A stretch of 64,000 nt of DNA from Streptomyces sp. CC208A (lineage in GTDB: Bacteria > Actinomycetota > Actinomycetes > Streptomycetales > Streptomycetaceae). This document shows positions 47,112-54,120 of the stretch, piece after piece. The notes beneath the pieces were generated by a model that searched no databases, was not told the DNA's origin, and saw only the letters and a program-made list of their open reading frames with translations. The DNA lies in NCBI RefSeq assembly GCF_030010625.1, contig NZ_JASCXN010000005.1, positions 282,945 through 346,944 on the forward strand, in the 5' to 3' direction. The translations under genes were made by a program, and so were the position numbers. Each line of letters opens with the position of its first letter. Positions within the stretch are counted from its first letter, which is position 1.

Positions 47112-47861
47112 CTACTTCACGGCCAGCAGCAAGGTGTCCGAGGGCGAGCACCACACCGGCCGGGCCTCGCCGAAGCCGGCGGTCCGCAGGGTCTCGGCGT
47201 GCCAGGCGGGCGAGGGCATGTCGCCGTCGGCGTGCTCACCGTAGATCTCGAAGCGGCGGGCGGTGGGCTCGGCGAGGACCGGGTCCTTCGCGGCGAGCGC
47301 CCACCATTCGGCCCAGTCGAGGACCCCGGCGGCCTTCTCCTCGTCCATCCGGGCGTGCCGTTGCGCGCGCTCGGCGGCGTTGATCCGCGGGGTGGCCGGG
47401 GCGATCATGTGATCGGCGTTCATGAAGACCCCGCCCTCCCGGACGAGCCCGGCGACCTGCCCGTACAGGGCGGCGAGGGGCTCGCTGTGCAGCCAGTGGA
47501 GCGCGGTGGCGGTGAGGACGGCGTCGTACGTGTCGCACGGCAGGCGCGCGGTCCACCCCGGGTCCTTGAGGTCGGCCGTCACGAAGGTGACGCGTCCGTC
47601 GCCCTCGAAGGTGCCGCGGGCGATGGCGAGCAGCGCGGGGTCGAGGTCGACGCCGGTGGAGACCGCGCCCGGGAACCTCCGGAGGAGCCTGTCCGTGATA
47701 CTTCCCGTACCGCAGGCGAGGTCGAGGACGCGGGGCTCCGGTCCCACCAGCGCCTCGACCATGTCGAGCATCACGCGGAACCGCTCCTCGCGGTCCGGCA
47801 TGTACCACTCCTGCTGGCGGTCCCAGCTCCGCTGCCAGCCCGCCCAGTCGGTGCCGCCCAT
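47112..47861 (-). CDS. SAM-dependent methyltransferase (class I)
   Basis: A 249-residue protein. ATG 47861 is chosen, with GGAGG 8-9 nt upstream. Motif I is PRVLDLACGTGSITDRLLRRF and motif II acidic is VSTGVDLDPALLAIAR; VTFVTADLKDPGW, YDAVLTATALHWLHSEPLAALYG and VREGGVFMNADHM follow. The substrate is unknown. It is divergent from the CGNR gene, sharing a 115-bp promoter region. Confidence 0.9.
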   Translation of the reverse strand: MGGTDWAGWQRSWDRQQEWYMPDREERFRVMLDMVEALVGPEPRVLDLACGTGSITDRLLRRFPGAVSTGVDLDPALLAIARGTFEGDGRVTFVTADLKDPGWTARLPCDTYDAVLTATALHWLHSEPLAALYGQVAGLVREGGVFMNADHMIAPATPRINAAERAQRHARMDEEKAAGVLDWAEWWALAAKDPVLAEPTARRFEIYGEHADGDMPSPAWHAETLRTAGFGEARPVWCSPSDTLLLAVK

Positions 47862-47976
47862 GTCCGTATCCTCCGCCGTCGAAGCCACAGAAAACCCGAG
47901 AACGTAATACCCTCGAAGGGGGCACACCGGTTACCCCCTCGACGCCGACCCTAGCCCGCCACCGTAAGGACTACAA

Positions 47977-48615
47977 GTGGAACTGGCCTATTACTCGGAT
48001 TACGCCGTGCGTCTGGTCAACACCGAGGAGCCGGCCCGCGGCAGGGACGGCCTCACCTCCGTCGAGGCGGTCAAGGAGCTCTTCGGCGAGGCGTCCCAGA
48101 TGGCCCGCCGGGTCACCGACGCCGACCTGACCCGCTTCCGCGCGATCCGGAGCCGGCTGCGGGCGGTCTTCACCGCGGCGGACGAGGGCGACCACACCGG
48201 CGCGGTCGACCTCCTGAACTCCCTCCTCCTGGAGTTCCCGGTCAGCCCGCAGATCTCCGGCCACGACACCCTCGACGAGGAGGGCCGGCCCCGCTGGCAC
48301 ATGCACCTCGCCGACCACTCCTCCAACGCGACCGCCGGCTACGCGGCCATCTCCGCCATGGGGCTCGCCTTCCACCTGACCGAGTTCGGCGCCGACCGGC
48401 TCGGCCTCTGCCAGGCCCCGCCCTGCCGCAACGCCTACCTCGACACCTCCACCAACCGCTCCCGGCGCTACTGCTCCGACCGCTGCGCCACCCGCGCCAA
48501 CGTGGCCGCCTACCGGGCCCGCAAACGCCTGGAGGCCGAACGGGCCGACGGCGCCGACCGCACCAGTCGCACCACGGAGAACAGCCAGCCGAGCACCACC
48601 CCCGCCGAACGCTGA
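47977..48615 (+). CDS. CGNR zinc-finger domain protein (ABATE-type)
   Basis: A 212-residue protein from GTG 47977, preceded by AAGGA. The N-terminal ABATE-like helical part is LAYYSDYAVRLVNTEEPARG ... LTRFRAIRSRLRAVFTAADE. The C-terminal CGNR-type zinc finger has LCQAPPCRNAYLDTSTNRSR then RYCSDRCATRANVAAYRARK; the Cys-Gly-Asn-Arg pattern is relaxed to CRNAY/CATRAN. It is a predicted stress-linked transcription regulator. The last 106 bp overlap the convergent sodX gene, unusual in length. Confidence 0.9.
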   Translation: MELAYYSDYAVRLVNTEEPARGRDGLTSVEAVKELFGEASQMARRVTDADLTRFRAIRSRLRAVFTAADEGDHTGAVDLLNSLLLEFPVSPQISGHDTLDEEGRPRWHMHLADHSSNATAGYAAISAMGLAFHLTEFGADRLGLCQAPPCRNAYLDTSTNRSRRYCSDRCATRANVAAYRARKRLEAERADGADRTSRTTENSQPSTTPAER

Positions 48616-48944
48616 CGCCCCGGCGTCAGCGGCCGGTACCGGACCACCACCCGCCCGAGCACCAGTTCGGGCGGTACGGCTCCGAAGACCCGGCTGTCGC
48701 CCTCGGCCGCCGGGTTGTCCCCGAGCACCCACCACCCGGTGTCCCGTCGCCCGACCAGCCGCTTCACGATGAGCAGATCCTGCTGGAGCGGATGGCGCAG
48801 CACCACGACGTCACCGACCCGCACGCGCCCCCCGTACCGCACGAACAGCCGGTCCCCGTGCAACAGCGTCGGCACCATCGACACCCCCGTCACCTCGGCG
48901 ATCCCGAACGGCGCCCCGGCCGGCGCCGCAGCCTCCCGCTCCAC
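48510..48944 (-). CDS. sodX: Nickel-type superoxide dismutase maturation protease
   Basis: A 144-residue S26 signal-peptidase-like protein. GTG 48944 is chosen, with GAGAGGAG just upstream. The catalytic Ser is in VTGVSMVPTLLHGDRLFVR, and the Lys in HPLQQDLLIVKRLVG; GWWVLGDNPAAEGDSRVFG is the box-E region. It removes the SodN leader so that His1 can bind nickel. It is divergent from sodN. It has no obvious N-terminal membrane helix, though GVVLGWLFSVVRLV near the C-terminus is hydrophobic. Confidence 0.92.
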   Translation of the reverse strand: MEREAAAPAGAPFGIAEVTGVSMVPTLLHGDRLFVRYGGRVRVGDVVVLRHPLQQDLLIVKRLVGRRDTGWWVLGDNPAAEGDSRVFGAVPPELVLGRVVVRYRPLTPGRQRSAGVVLGWLFSVVRLVRSAPSARSASRRLRAR

Positions 48945-49086
48945 ACCCGCTCCTCTCGTCGACTCGTACACGAGTCCCGTCCGAACCCCGGACTTTTGAC
49001 CTAAGCCCCAGGGGGCACTCGCGAAAACGCCCTTCTCACCGAGTAATCTCCCACCTGAGAAGACGATCACGAGGAAGGACGGCTCA

Positions 49087-49482
49087 ATGCTCTCCCGCCT
49101 GTTTGCCCCCAAGGTCAAGGTCAGCGCCCACTGCGACCTCCCCTGCGGCGTGTACGACCCCGCCCAGGCCCGTATCGAGGCCGAGTCCGTCAAGGCTGTC
49201 CAGGAGAAGTACCAGGCGAACGAGGACCCGCACTTCCGGGCCCGCGCCACGGTCATCAAGGAGCAGCGCGCGGAGCTCGCGAAGCACCACGTCTCGGTCC
49301 TGTGGAGCGACTACTTCAAGGCCCCGCACTTCGAGAAGTACCCCGAGCTCAACCAGCTGGTCAACGACACCCTGAAGGCCCTCTCGGCCGCCAAGGCGTC
49401 CACCGACCCGAAGACCGGCGAGAAGGCCCTGGAGCTCATCGCCGAGATCGACCGCATCTTCTGGGAGACGAAGAAGGCTTGA
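49087..49482 (+). CDS. sodN: Nickel superoxide dismutase
   Basis: A 131-residue protein from ATG 49087, with GAGGAAGGA upstream. The 14-residue leader MLSRLFAPKVKVSA is removed to expose the nickel hook HCDLPCGVY (His1, Cys2, Cys6). The rest is the four-helix bundle, ending IDRIFWETKKA. It disproportionates superoxide as a hexamer in the cytoplasm. In S. coelicolor, a small RNA from the sodF 3' end pairs with the sodN ribosome-site region; the segment upstream of the ATG here (GAGGAAGGACGGCTCA) would be the place to test. A mobile-element integrase ends 7 bp after its stop. Confidence 0.97.
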   Translation: MLSRLFAPKVKVSAHCDLPCGVYDPAQARIEAESVKAVQEKYQANEDPHFRARATVIKEQRAELAKHHVSVLWSDYFKAPHFEKYPELNQLVNDTLKALSAAKASTDPKTGEKALELIAEIDRIFWETKKA

Positions 49483-49489
49483 TCTCCCT

Positions 49490-50644
49490 CTAGGCGGCCT
49501 GACCTGCACTTTCGCGGGTCGTGCCGCTTAGCTGTCCGCACCCGGTCCGCAGGCCGCCGAGCACGGCGTCCATGACGGCCCGGGTGCGGTCTTCTTCCCC
49601 CGGCCACAGGTGCGCGTAGATCCGCAGCGTGATGACGGCGGACGCATGCCCGAGGACCACCTGCACCTGCTTGACGCTCGCGCCGCCGGCGATGAGCGCG
49701 GAGGCGTAGAAGTGCCGCAGGTCGTGGGTGACCATGTGCGGCAGCGCAACGGGCTTACGCCCCTCCTGCTCGGCGGCCCCGTTCTCGGCCGCCTGGAGCG
49801 CCTTGCGAGCCCCGTTCCACTCGGTCTTCCACCGCCGGTAGTTCAGCGGCTCCCCCTCCTCCATGGTGAACAGCCACTCCCTGGACGGACGTGCGGCAAG
49901 ATGCGCGAGGAGCGCGTCGGTGACGACCTCCCCGACCGGGACCGTACGCCGGGACTTGGCGGTCTTCGGCGGGCCGACCTTCCCCGACTGGAGCCGCTGG
50001 CGCTCGACGCGGATGGTGCCGGCCTTGAAGTCGACGTCCGACACCTTCAGGCCGAGCAGTTCACCGATGCGCAGCCCTGATCCGGCAAGGGTGACGATCG
50101 CCGCGCGGATGTACGGCGGCATCACGCGCGCCATCGCCTCGACCTGCTCGACCGTGGGCGGGGTGACCTCCTCGTCCGGCATGGCCGGGAGGGTGATCCG
50201 GCGGCATGGGCTGGAGGCGATGACCTTGTCGTCCACGGCCGCCGTCATAACGCGCACGAGGACGTCGTAGACGTTCCGCACGCTGCCGGGGCCGAGCTGG
50301 TCGGAGAGGTGCTTGAAGAGCACCTGTATGTCGTTGCGACGTATCGCCGCCATGGACCGGGCGCCCAGCGCAGGTACGAGGTGGAGCCGGAGCGCGTTGT
50401 CGGTGATGCGCTCGCCCGCCTCGCTGGCGATGAGCGAGCCCTCCCACTTCTCGGCGTACTTCTCGAAGGTGACGCGACCGGCGCGCGGATCGACGTACTG
50501 GCCGGTGACCATGCTCGCCGTGACCTCATCGAGCCAGCGCTGGGCGTCGAGTTTCCGCTCGAAGTGGCGGGCGTGCTCCTTGCCGTCGAGATCGCGGTAG
50601 CGGGCCCGCCACTTGCCGTTGGGGCGCTTCTGGATGTTGGCCAA
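49490..50644 (-). CDS. int: Tyrosine-recombinase integrase
   Basis: A 384-residue protein from ATG 50644. An AP2-like arm-binding N-terminus (KRPNGKWRARYRDLDGKEH) and SAM-like core-binding domain precede the catalytic domain. Catalytic residues are Arg in LAGSGLRIGELLGLK, His and Arg in VTHDLRHFYASAL, His in VVLGHASAVITL, and Tyr in RIYAHLWPGEEDR. The stop lies 7 bp after sodN, so attP/attL is expected at this junction. The attachment core could be the 3' end of sodN. Confidence 0.95.
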   Translation of the reverse strand: MANIQKRPNGKWRARYRDLDGKEHARHFERKLDAQRWLDEVTASMVTGQYVDPRAGRVTFEKYAEKWEGSLIASEAGERITDNALRLHLVPALGARSMAAIRRNDIQVLFKHLSDQLGPGSVRNVYDVLVRVMTAAVDDKVIASSPCRRITLPAMPDEEVTPPTVEQVEAMARVMPPYIRAAIVTLAGSGLRIGELLGLKVSDVDFKAGTIRVERQRLQSGKVGPPKTAKSRRTVPVGEVVTDALLAHLAARPSREWLFTMEEGEPLNYRRWKTEWNGARKALQAAENGAAEQEGRKPVALPHMVTHDLRHFYASALIAGGASVKQVQVVLGHASAVITLRIYAHLWPGEEDRTRAVMDAVLGGLRTGCGQLSGTTRESAGQAA

Positions 50645-50668
50645 GTGGCTTCTCCTTCGTGTCGGTTG

Positions 50669-51169
50669 TCAGTAGTGGCCGCCGTCCGCGATGTCGTTGC
50701 TGAGCGTGCGCGCGTCGCGCTCGTCGCCCATGAGGCGGAGGCACTGGTCGTGGATCGCCCGCGAGCTGTCGGGATGAGCCTTGATGTGGTCGGCGATGGC
50801 GACCACAGCGTGGTGCAGGCGGTCGCGCGCGTCTCGGGCCTCGTAGAACGCCTCGACGGCCTCCTGGACGAGGCGCCGACTGTCGATGTCGAGCCCCTCC
50901 AGGGGCGGTGACATCAGCTCTTCGAGGGGGAGTTCGAAGACGCGGGAGAAGGCGAGGGCCTCGTCGAGGTTGATGCGACGACGGGGAGTGCCGTTCTCGA
51001 TGCGCCAGACCGCTGTCTGGTTCATCTTGACGCCGGCTCTGGTCACCCGCTCGGCCAGCTCGGTCGTGCTCCACCCTCTGACCTCGCGCTCCAGCGCCAC
51101 GCGCGCGGCCACGTTCCCCTCGCTGTAGAGCAGCGGCACCTCGCCGCCTTCGGGCCTGTCGCCTGCCAT
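50669..51169 (-). CDS. Cro/CI-type helix-turn-helix regulator of the mobile element
   Basis: A 166-residue protein. ATG 51169 is chosen, with GGAGG immediately upstream. The HTH is VALEREVRGWSTTELAERVTRAGVKMNQTAVWRIENG; the C-terminal helical part is QEAVEAFYEARDARDRLHHAV. It is likely the repressor keeping the element integrated. It is divergent from the excisionase gene, with about 120 bp of shared control region. Confidence 0.88.
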   Translation of the reverse strand: MAGDRPEGGEVPLLYSEGNVAARVALEREVRGWSTTELAERVTRAGVKMNQTAVWRIENGTPRRRINLDEALAFSRVFELPLEELMSPPLEGLDIDSRRLVQEAVEAFYEARDARDRLHHAVVAIADHIKAHPDSSRAIHDQCLRLMGDERDARTLSNDIADGGHY

Positions 51170-51290
51170 CGAACCTCCATCGTCACCCTTGCTATCCAAA
51201 TTGAAACATGCGCTTCCCGATTTGGGTAACCGGGGATCGTCGGGTACAACTCTATGCAGATCGAATCGCCACCTAGCCGAATGGGAATGC

Positions 51291-51485
51291 ATGCGATACC
51301 TGACCACCGCCGAGGTCGCCGAGCGCTACCGCACCGCCGAGAGCACAGTCCGCTACTGGCGCCAGATCAAGAAGGGGCCGCGCGGCATCAAGGTCGGCAA
51401 GCGGGTGCTGTACCCCGAGGCCGAGCTGCTGCGCTACGAGCGCACGCTGATCGCCGGCCAGGAGGAATGGGGCCTGGCCTCGTGA
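51291..51485 (+). CDS. xis: Excisionase-type small HTH protein
   Basis: A 64-residue protein: MRYLTTAEVAERYRTAESTV, RYWRQIKKGPRGIKVGKRVLY, a MerR-like winged helix of the HTH_17/Xis family. ATG 51291 is chosen as the family start, with GGGAA upstream. It probably bends att DNA to direct excision, and could also activate the downstream operon. Confidence 0.88.
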   Translation: MRYLTTAEVAERYRTAESTVRYWRQIKKGPRGIKVGKRVLYPEAELLRYERTLIAGQEEWGLAS

Positions 51486-51512
51486 GCCGCCGCCAGCCCC
51501 GGACACAGCAAC

Positions 51513-51540
51513 GGCCCCCGGCGCGCCAACGCCGAGGGCC
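51513..51540 (+). terminator. Probable terminator after xis
   Basis: GGCCCCCGGCG (51513-51523) and CGCCGAGGGCC (51530-51540) pair with one mismatch across a 6-nt loop. Confidence 0.5.
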
Positions 51541-51633
51541 GGAGATTCCCCTGCACATCGCCCATCCCTGAACGAACGAACCAGTGAATGGCGGGACCTT
51601 GCACGTCCCGTCCCTCACCTGAGAGGAACGCCG

Positions 51634-53253
51634 ATGGAGGACTCTACGTCCCCCGCCACCTCGAACACATCCCACAAGGCCGTCTGGCCTGCCGCCGCGG
51701 TCCCCGGCCAGGGCATCCCGTGGCTCAACCCGGACCGAGCGGACGGCCGGCCCGCCCTTCTCGGGACCGACGATCGACCGGACCGACCCGCGACCGAAAC
51801 GCGGACCGGAGATCCGGTCAGCCCGGACCAGGAACCCGGACCGACGGAGAACGCGCAGCTCAGCGGCCTACCGGACCGGACCGGGAACCCGGACCATGGG
51901 CCCGGTCCGGAAGCCGAGGACCGGACGGAGAATTCCGGTCAGTCGGACGGCGAACCCGGACCGCCGGTCCGGGTTGACCACGGTGCTCCGGGGACGGTCC
52001 CCGAACCCGGCAGGGGAACTGGGGACCGCGAGAGTGTCAGCCTCACGGCGGACCGGGACCCGGACGGGACCGCCGTACTGGACGATCTGCGCGCCGCGAT
52101 CGGCCGGTACGTCGTGCTGCCGAGCGAGGAGGCCCTGACCGCGGTCACCCTGTGGGTGGCGGCCTCCCACATCCAGCCCGCCCTCCAGCACGCGCCGCGC
52201 CTGGCGGTGGTGGGACCAACGAAGGGCTGCGGCAAGTCCCGCGTCCTGGACGTGCTCCACGAGACCGTGCACAAGCCGATGATGACGGTAAACACCTCAC
52301 CGGCGGTGGTCTTCCGCGTCATCGGCGAGGACCCGCCGACGCTGCTGGTGGACGAGGCCGACACCATCTTCGGCCCCAAGGCCGGCGACAAGGAGGACCT
52401 GCGTGGCCTGCTGAACGCCGGACACCAGCGCAATCGCCCCGCCTGGCGGATCTCCGGCCCGGAACACAAGGCGACCGCGTTCCCGACCTTCGCCATGGCC
52501 GCGCTGGCTGGCATCGGCGACCTGCCGGACACGATCATGGACCGGGCGGTCGTGCTCCGCATGCAGAAGCGAAAGCCGGGTGAGCGCATAGCCCCGTTCC
52601 GCTCGCGGTATTCCGTCCCGGAACTGAACGCGTTGCGCGACCGGCTGACCGCCTGGCTGGGCCCGCTGCGGAGCACCGCAGAGGGCTTGGTTCCGCAGAT
52701 GCCGGTCGAAGACCGGGCCGCCGACACGTGGGAACCGCTGGTCATCGTCGCCGACCTGGCCGGCGGGCACTGGCCCTCACGGGCCCGTGCGGCTTGCCTG
52801 GCCATGACGCGCAACGAGGTGGTCCAGGACGAGCAGACGACGCTGAAGACCCGGCTGCTACGGGACATCCGCCGAGTCTTCGAGCAGCAGGGCGACCAGG
52901 AAGCGCTGCGCAGCCACGACCTGCTCGCCGCGCTCATCCAGGACGCCGAGGCGCCGTGGGCCGAGTACGGGACGAAGGGCCTGAATGCCTACCACCTGGC
53001 CAACCTGCTGCGCGACTTCGGCATCAGTCCGGCCAACCACCGCTTCGAGAACGGCAGGCAGGCGAAGGCGTACGCCCGCAACCAGTTCCTCGACGCCTGG
53101 GCCCGCTACTGCCCCGACCCCGTCCCACCGGCAACCGCAGCCGGCGAGACCGTGGTCGCACGTCGAGCCCAGGGCAAGCCACTGACCCCTCCGACCGGGA
53201 CCCTGCCCATCGGCCCGCCCGGCGGGCCTGCCGGCCCCAGGCCCACTCGCTGA
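51634..53253 (+). CDS. DUF3631-domain replication-type ATPase of the mobile element
   Basis: A 539-residue protein from ATG 51634, with GAGAGGAACG upstream. Residues 1-150 are low-complexity Pro/Gly/Asp/Thr. The P-loop domain begins near 160: LAVVGPTKGCGKSRVLDVL (Walker A), TLLVDEADTIFG (Walker B), RNRPAWRISGPEHKATAFPTFAMAALAGIGDLPDTIMDRAVVL. The C-terminal DUF3631 region is IQDAEAPWAEYGTKGLNAYHLANLLRDFGI. Such proteins occupy the Rep position in actinobacterial integrative elements and are thought to act in element replication. Its own 5' part is packed with CGGACC motifs. Confidence 0.85.
   Translation: MEDSTSPATSNTSHKAVWPAAAVPGQGIPWLNPDRADGRPALLGTDDRPDRPATETRTGDPVSPDQEPGPTENAQLSGLPDRTGNPDHGPGPEAEDRTENSGQSDGEPGPPVRVDHGAPGTVPEPGRGTGDRESVSLTADRDPDGTAVLDDLRAAIGRYVVLPSEEALTAVTLWVAASHIQPALQHAPRLAVVGPTKGCGKSRVLDVLHETVHKPMMTVNTSPAVVFRVIGEDPPTLLVDEADTIFGPKAGDKEDLRGLLNAGHQRNRPAWRISGPEHKATAFPTFAMAALAGIGDLPDTIMDRAVVLRMQKRKPGERIAPFRSRYSVPELNALRDRLTAWLGPLRSTAEGLVPQMPVEDRAADTWEPLVIVADLAGGHWPSRARAACLAMTRNEVVQDEQTTLKTRLLRDIRRVFEQQGDQEALRSHDLLAALIQDAEAPWAEYGTKGLNAYHLANLLRDFGISPANHRFENGRQAKAYARNQFLDAWARYCPDPVPPATAAGETVVARRAQGKPLTPPTGTLPIGPPGGPAGPRPTR
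51730..52080. repeat. Dense CGGACC/GGTCCG motif cluster inside the rep-like gene
   Basis: Roughly twenty copies of (C)CGGACC(G) or its complement occur in about 350 bp, in both orientations, including palindromic CCGGTCCGG at about 51902 and 51965. They encode the low-complexity N-terminus of the DUF3631 protein. Confidence 0.75.
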
Positions 53254-53433
53254 CACTAGCTCCGTATCAATCCGTCGCATCCGTCCCCGCGCAGGTCAGC
53301 GCGGGGACGGAGTTCCTCGCCGATACGGATCACTCCGTACCTGCGACCGCCTCCGTACCTGTCCTGACCAGCTACGGGACGGATGCAACGGACGTGACGA
53401 AGCCCCACCCCACACGACCACCGGAGCACCACC
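53254..53433. other. Candidate oriT / control region upstream of mobC
   Basis: A 180-bp non-coding gap directly before mobC and the relaxase. A perfect 13-bp stem TCCGTCCCCGCGC (53280-53292) with GCGCGGGGACGGA (53299-53311) has a 6-nt loop. Around it, TCCGTA/TACGGA and GACGGA words recur (for example GATACGGATCACTCCGTACC near 53320-53341). The relaxase origin is expected near mobC, so this is the best oriT candidate; the nic site is not identified. Confidence 0.45.
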
Positions 53434-54120
53434 ATGCCCGACACGAGCACCGACAACTCCCCCACCCGCCGCCGAAAGAAGCTCTTCGGCCTGACCCGCC
53501 GATCAGCAGCAAGCTGGAGCGAACGAGCCTCTAACGAGGCTTCGTCCGCGCTTGCCCCCGCCCCAGGGGTGGCGGACGAGAAGGCCGAGCGCCAGGGGGC
53601 GCCCGAGCTGGAAGGGGTCATAGCCGACTCCGCCGCCCTCCGTCCCCAGGCACCGACCGACGTCCAACCGCCCGTCGAGCAGCCCTCCTGGCGGGACCTC
53701 GACGCCCCCGCCCTGCCCGCACTGATGAACCGCAAGCGCACCGTGGAGAAGCGCGACCAGGAGAAGACCATCCGCTTCACCCGGACCGCTGTGAGCACGA
53801 TCAGCGCCGCCGCCCACCAGCGCGGTCAGAAGTTCGCCGGATTCGTCGGCGACGCCGCCCTCGCCGTCGCCCTCGGCAAGGCGGAGCTGGTCGGCAGCCC
53901 GGAGGACGACCCGGTCCGCCCGCTGATCGAGGCCGTCGAGGCACACACGGTCGCGCTGAACCGCATCGGCGGCAACCTCAACCAGATCACCGCAGCCATC
54001 CACCGAGGAACGGTGCCCGAGCGCGCCGAGGAGGTGCTGGACCGCGTCGAGCAAGCAGCCGAGAGCAGCTACCGACTGATCGACCAGCTCCTGACGGAAG
54101 GCACCGTGCATGGTTCCTGA
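53434..54120 (+). CDS. mobC: MobC-like relaxosome accessory protein
   Basis: A 228-residue protein from ATG 53434. The N-terminal 90 residues are disordered. The ribbon-helix-helix/MobC part is KRDQEKTIRFTRTAVSTISAAAHQRGQKFAGFVGDAAL and AHTVALNRIGGNLNQITAAIHRG, the latter the MobC hallmark. It would bind oriT and help the relaxase. The 3' end overlaps the relaxase start by 11 bp. Confidence 0.88.
   Translation: MPDTSTDNSPTRRRKKLFGLTRRSAASWSERASNEASSALAPAPGVADEKAERQGAPELEGVIADSAALRPQAPTDVQPPVEQPSWRDLDAPALPALMNRKRTVEKRDQEKTIRFTRTAVSTISAAAHQRGQKFAGFVGDAALAVALGKAELVGSPEDDPVRPLIEAVEAHTVALNRIGGNLNQITAAIHRGTVPERAEEVLDRVEQAAESSYRLIDQLLTEGTVHGS

Noticed and set aside
49483..49500. A tRNA gene as integration target
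   Set aside because: The bases around the integrase end are sodN coding sequence and a 7-bp gap. No tRNA-like sequence was seen at this border.
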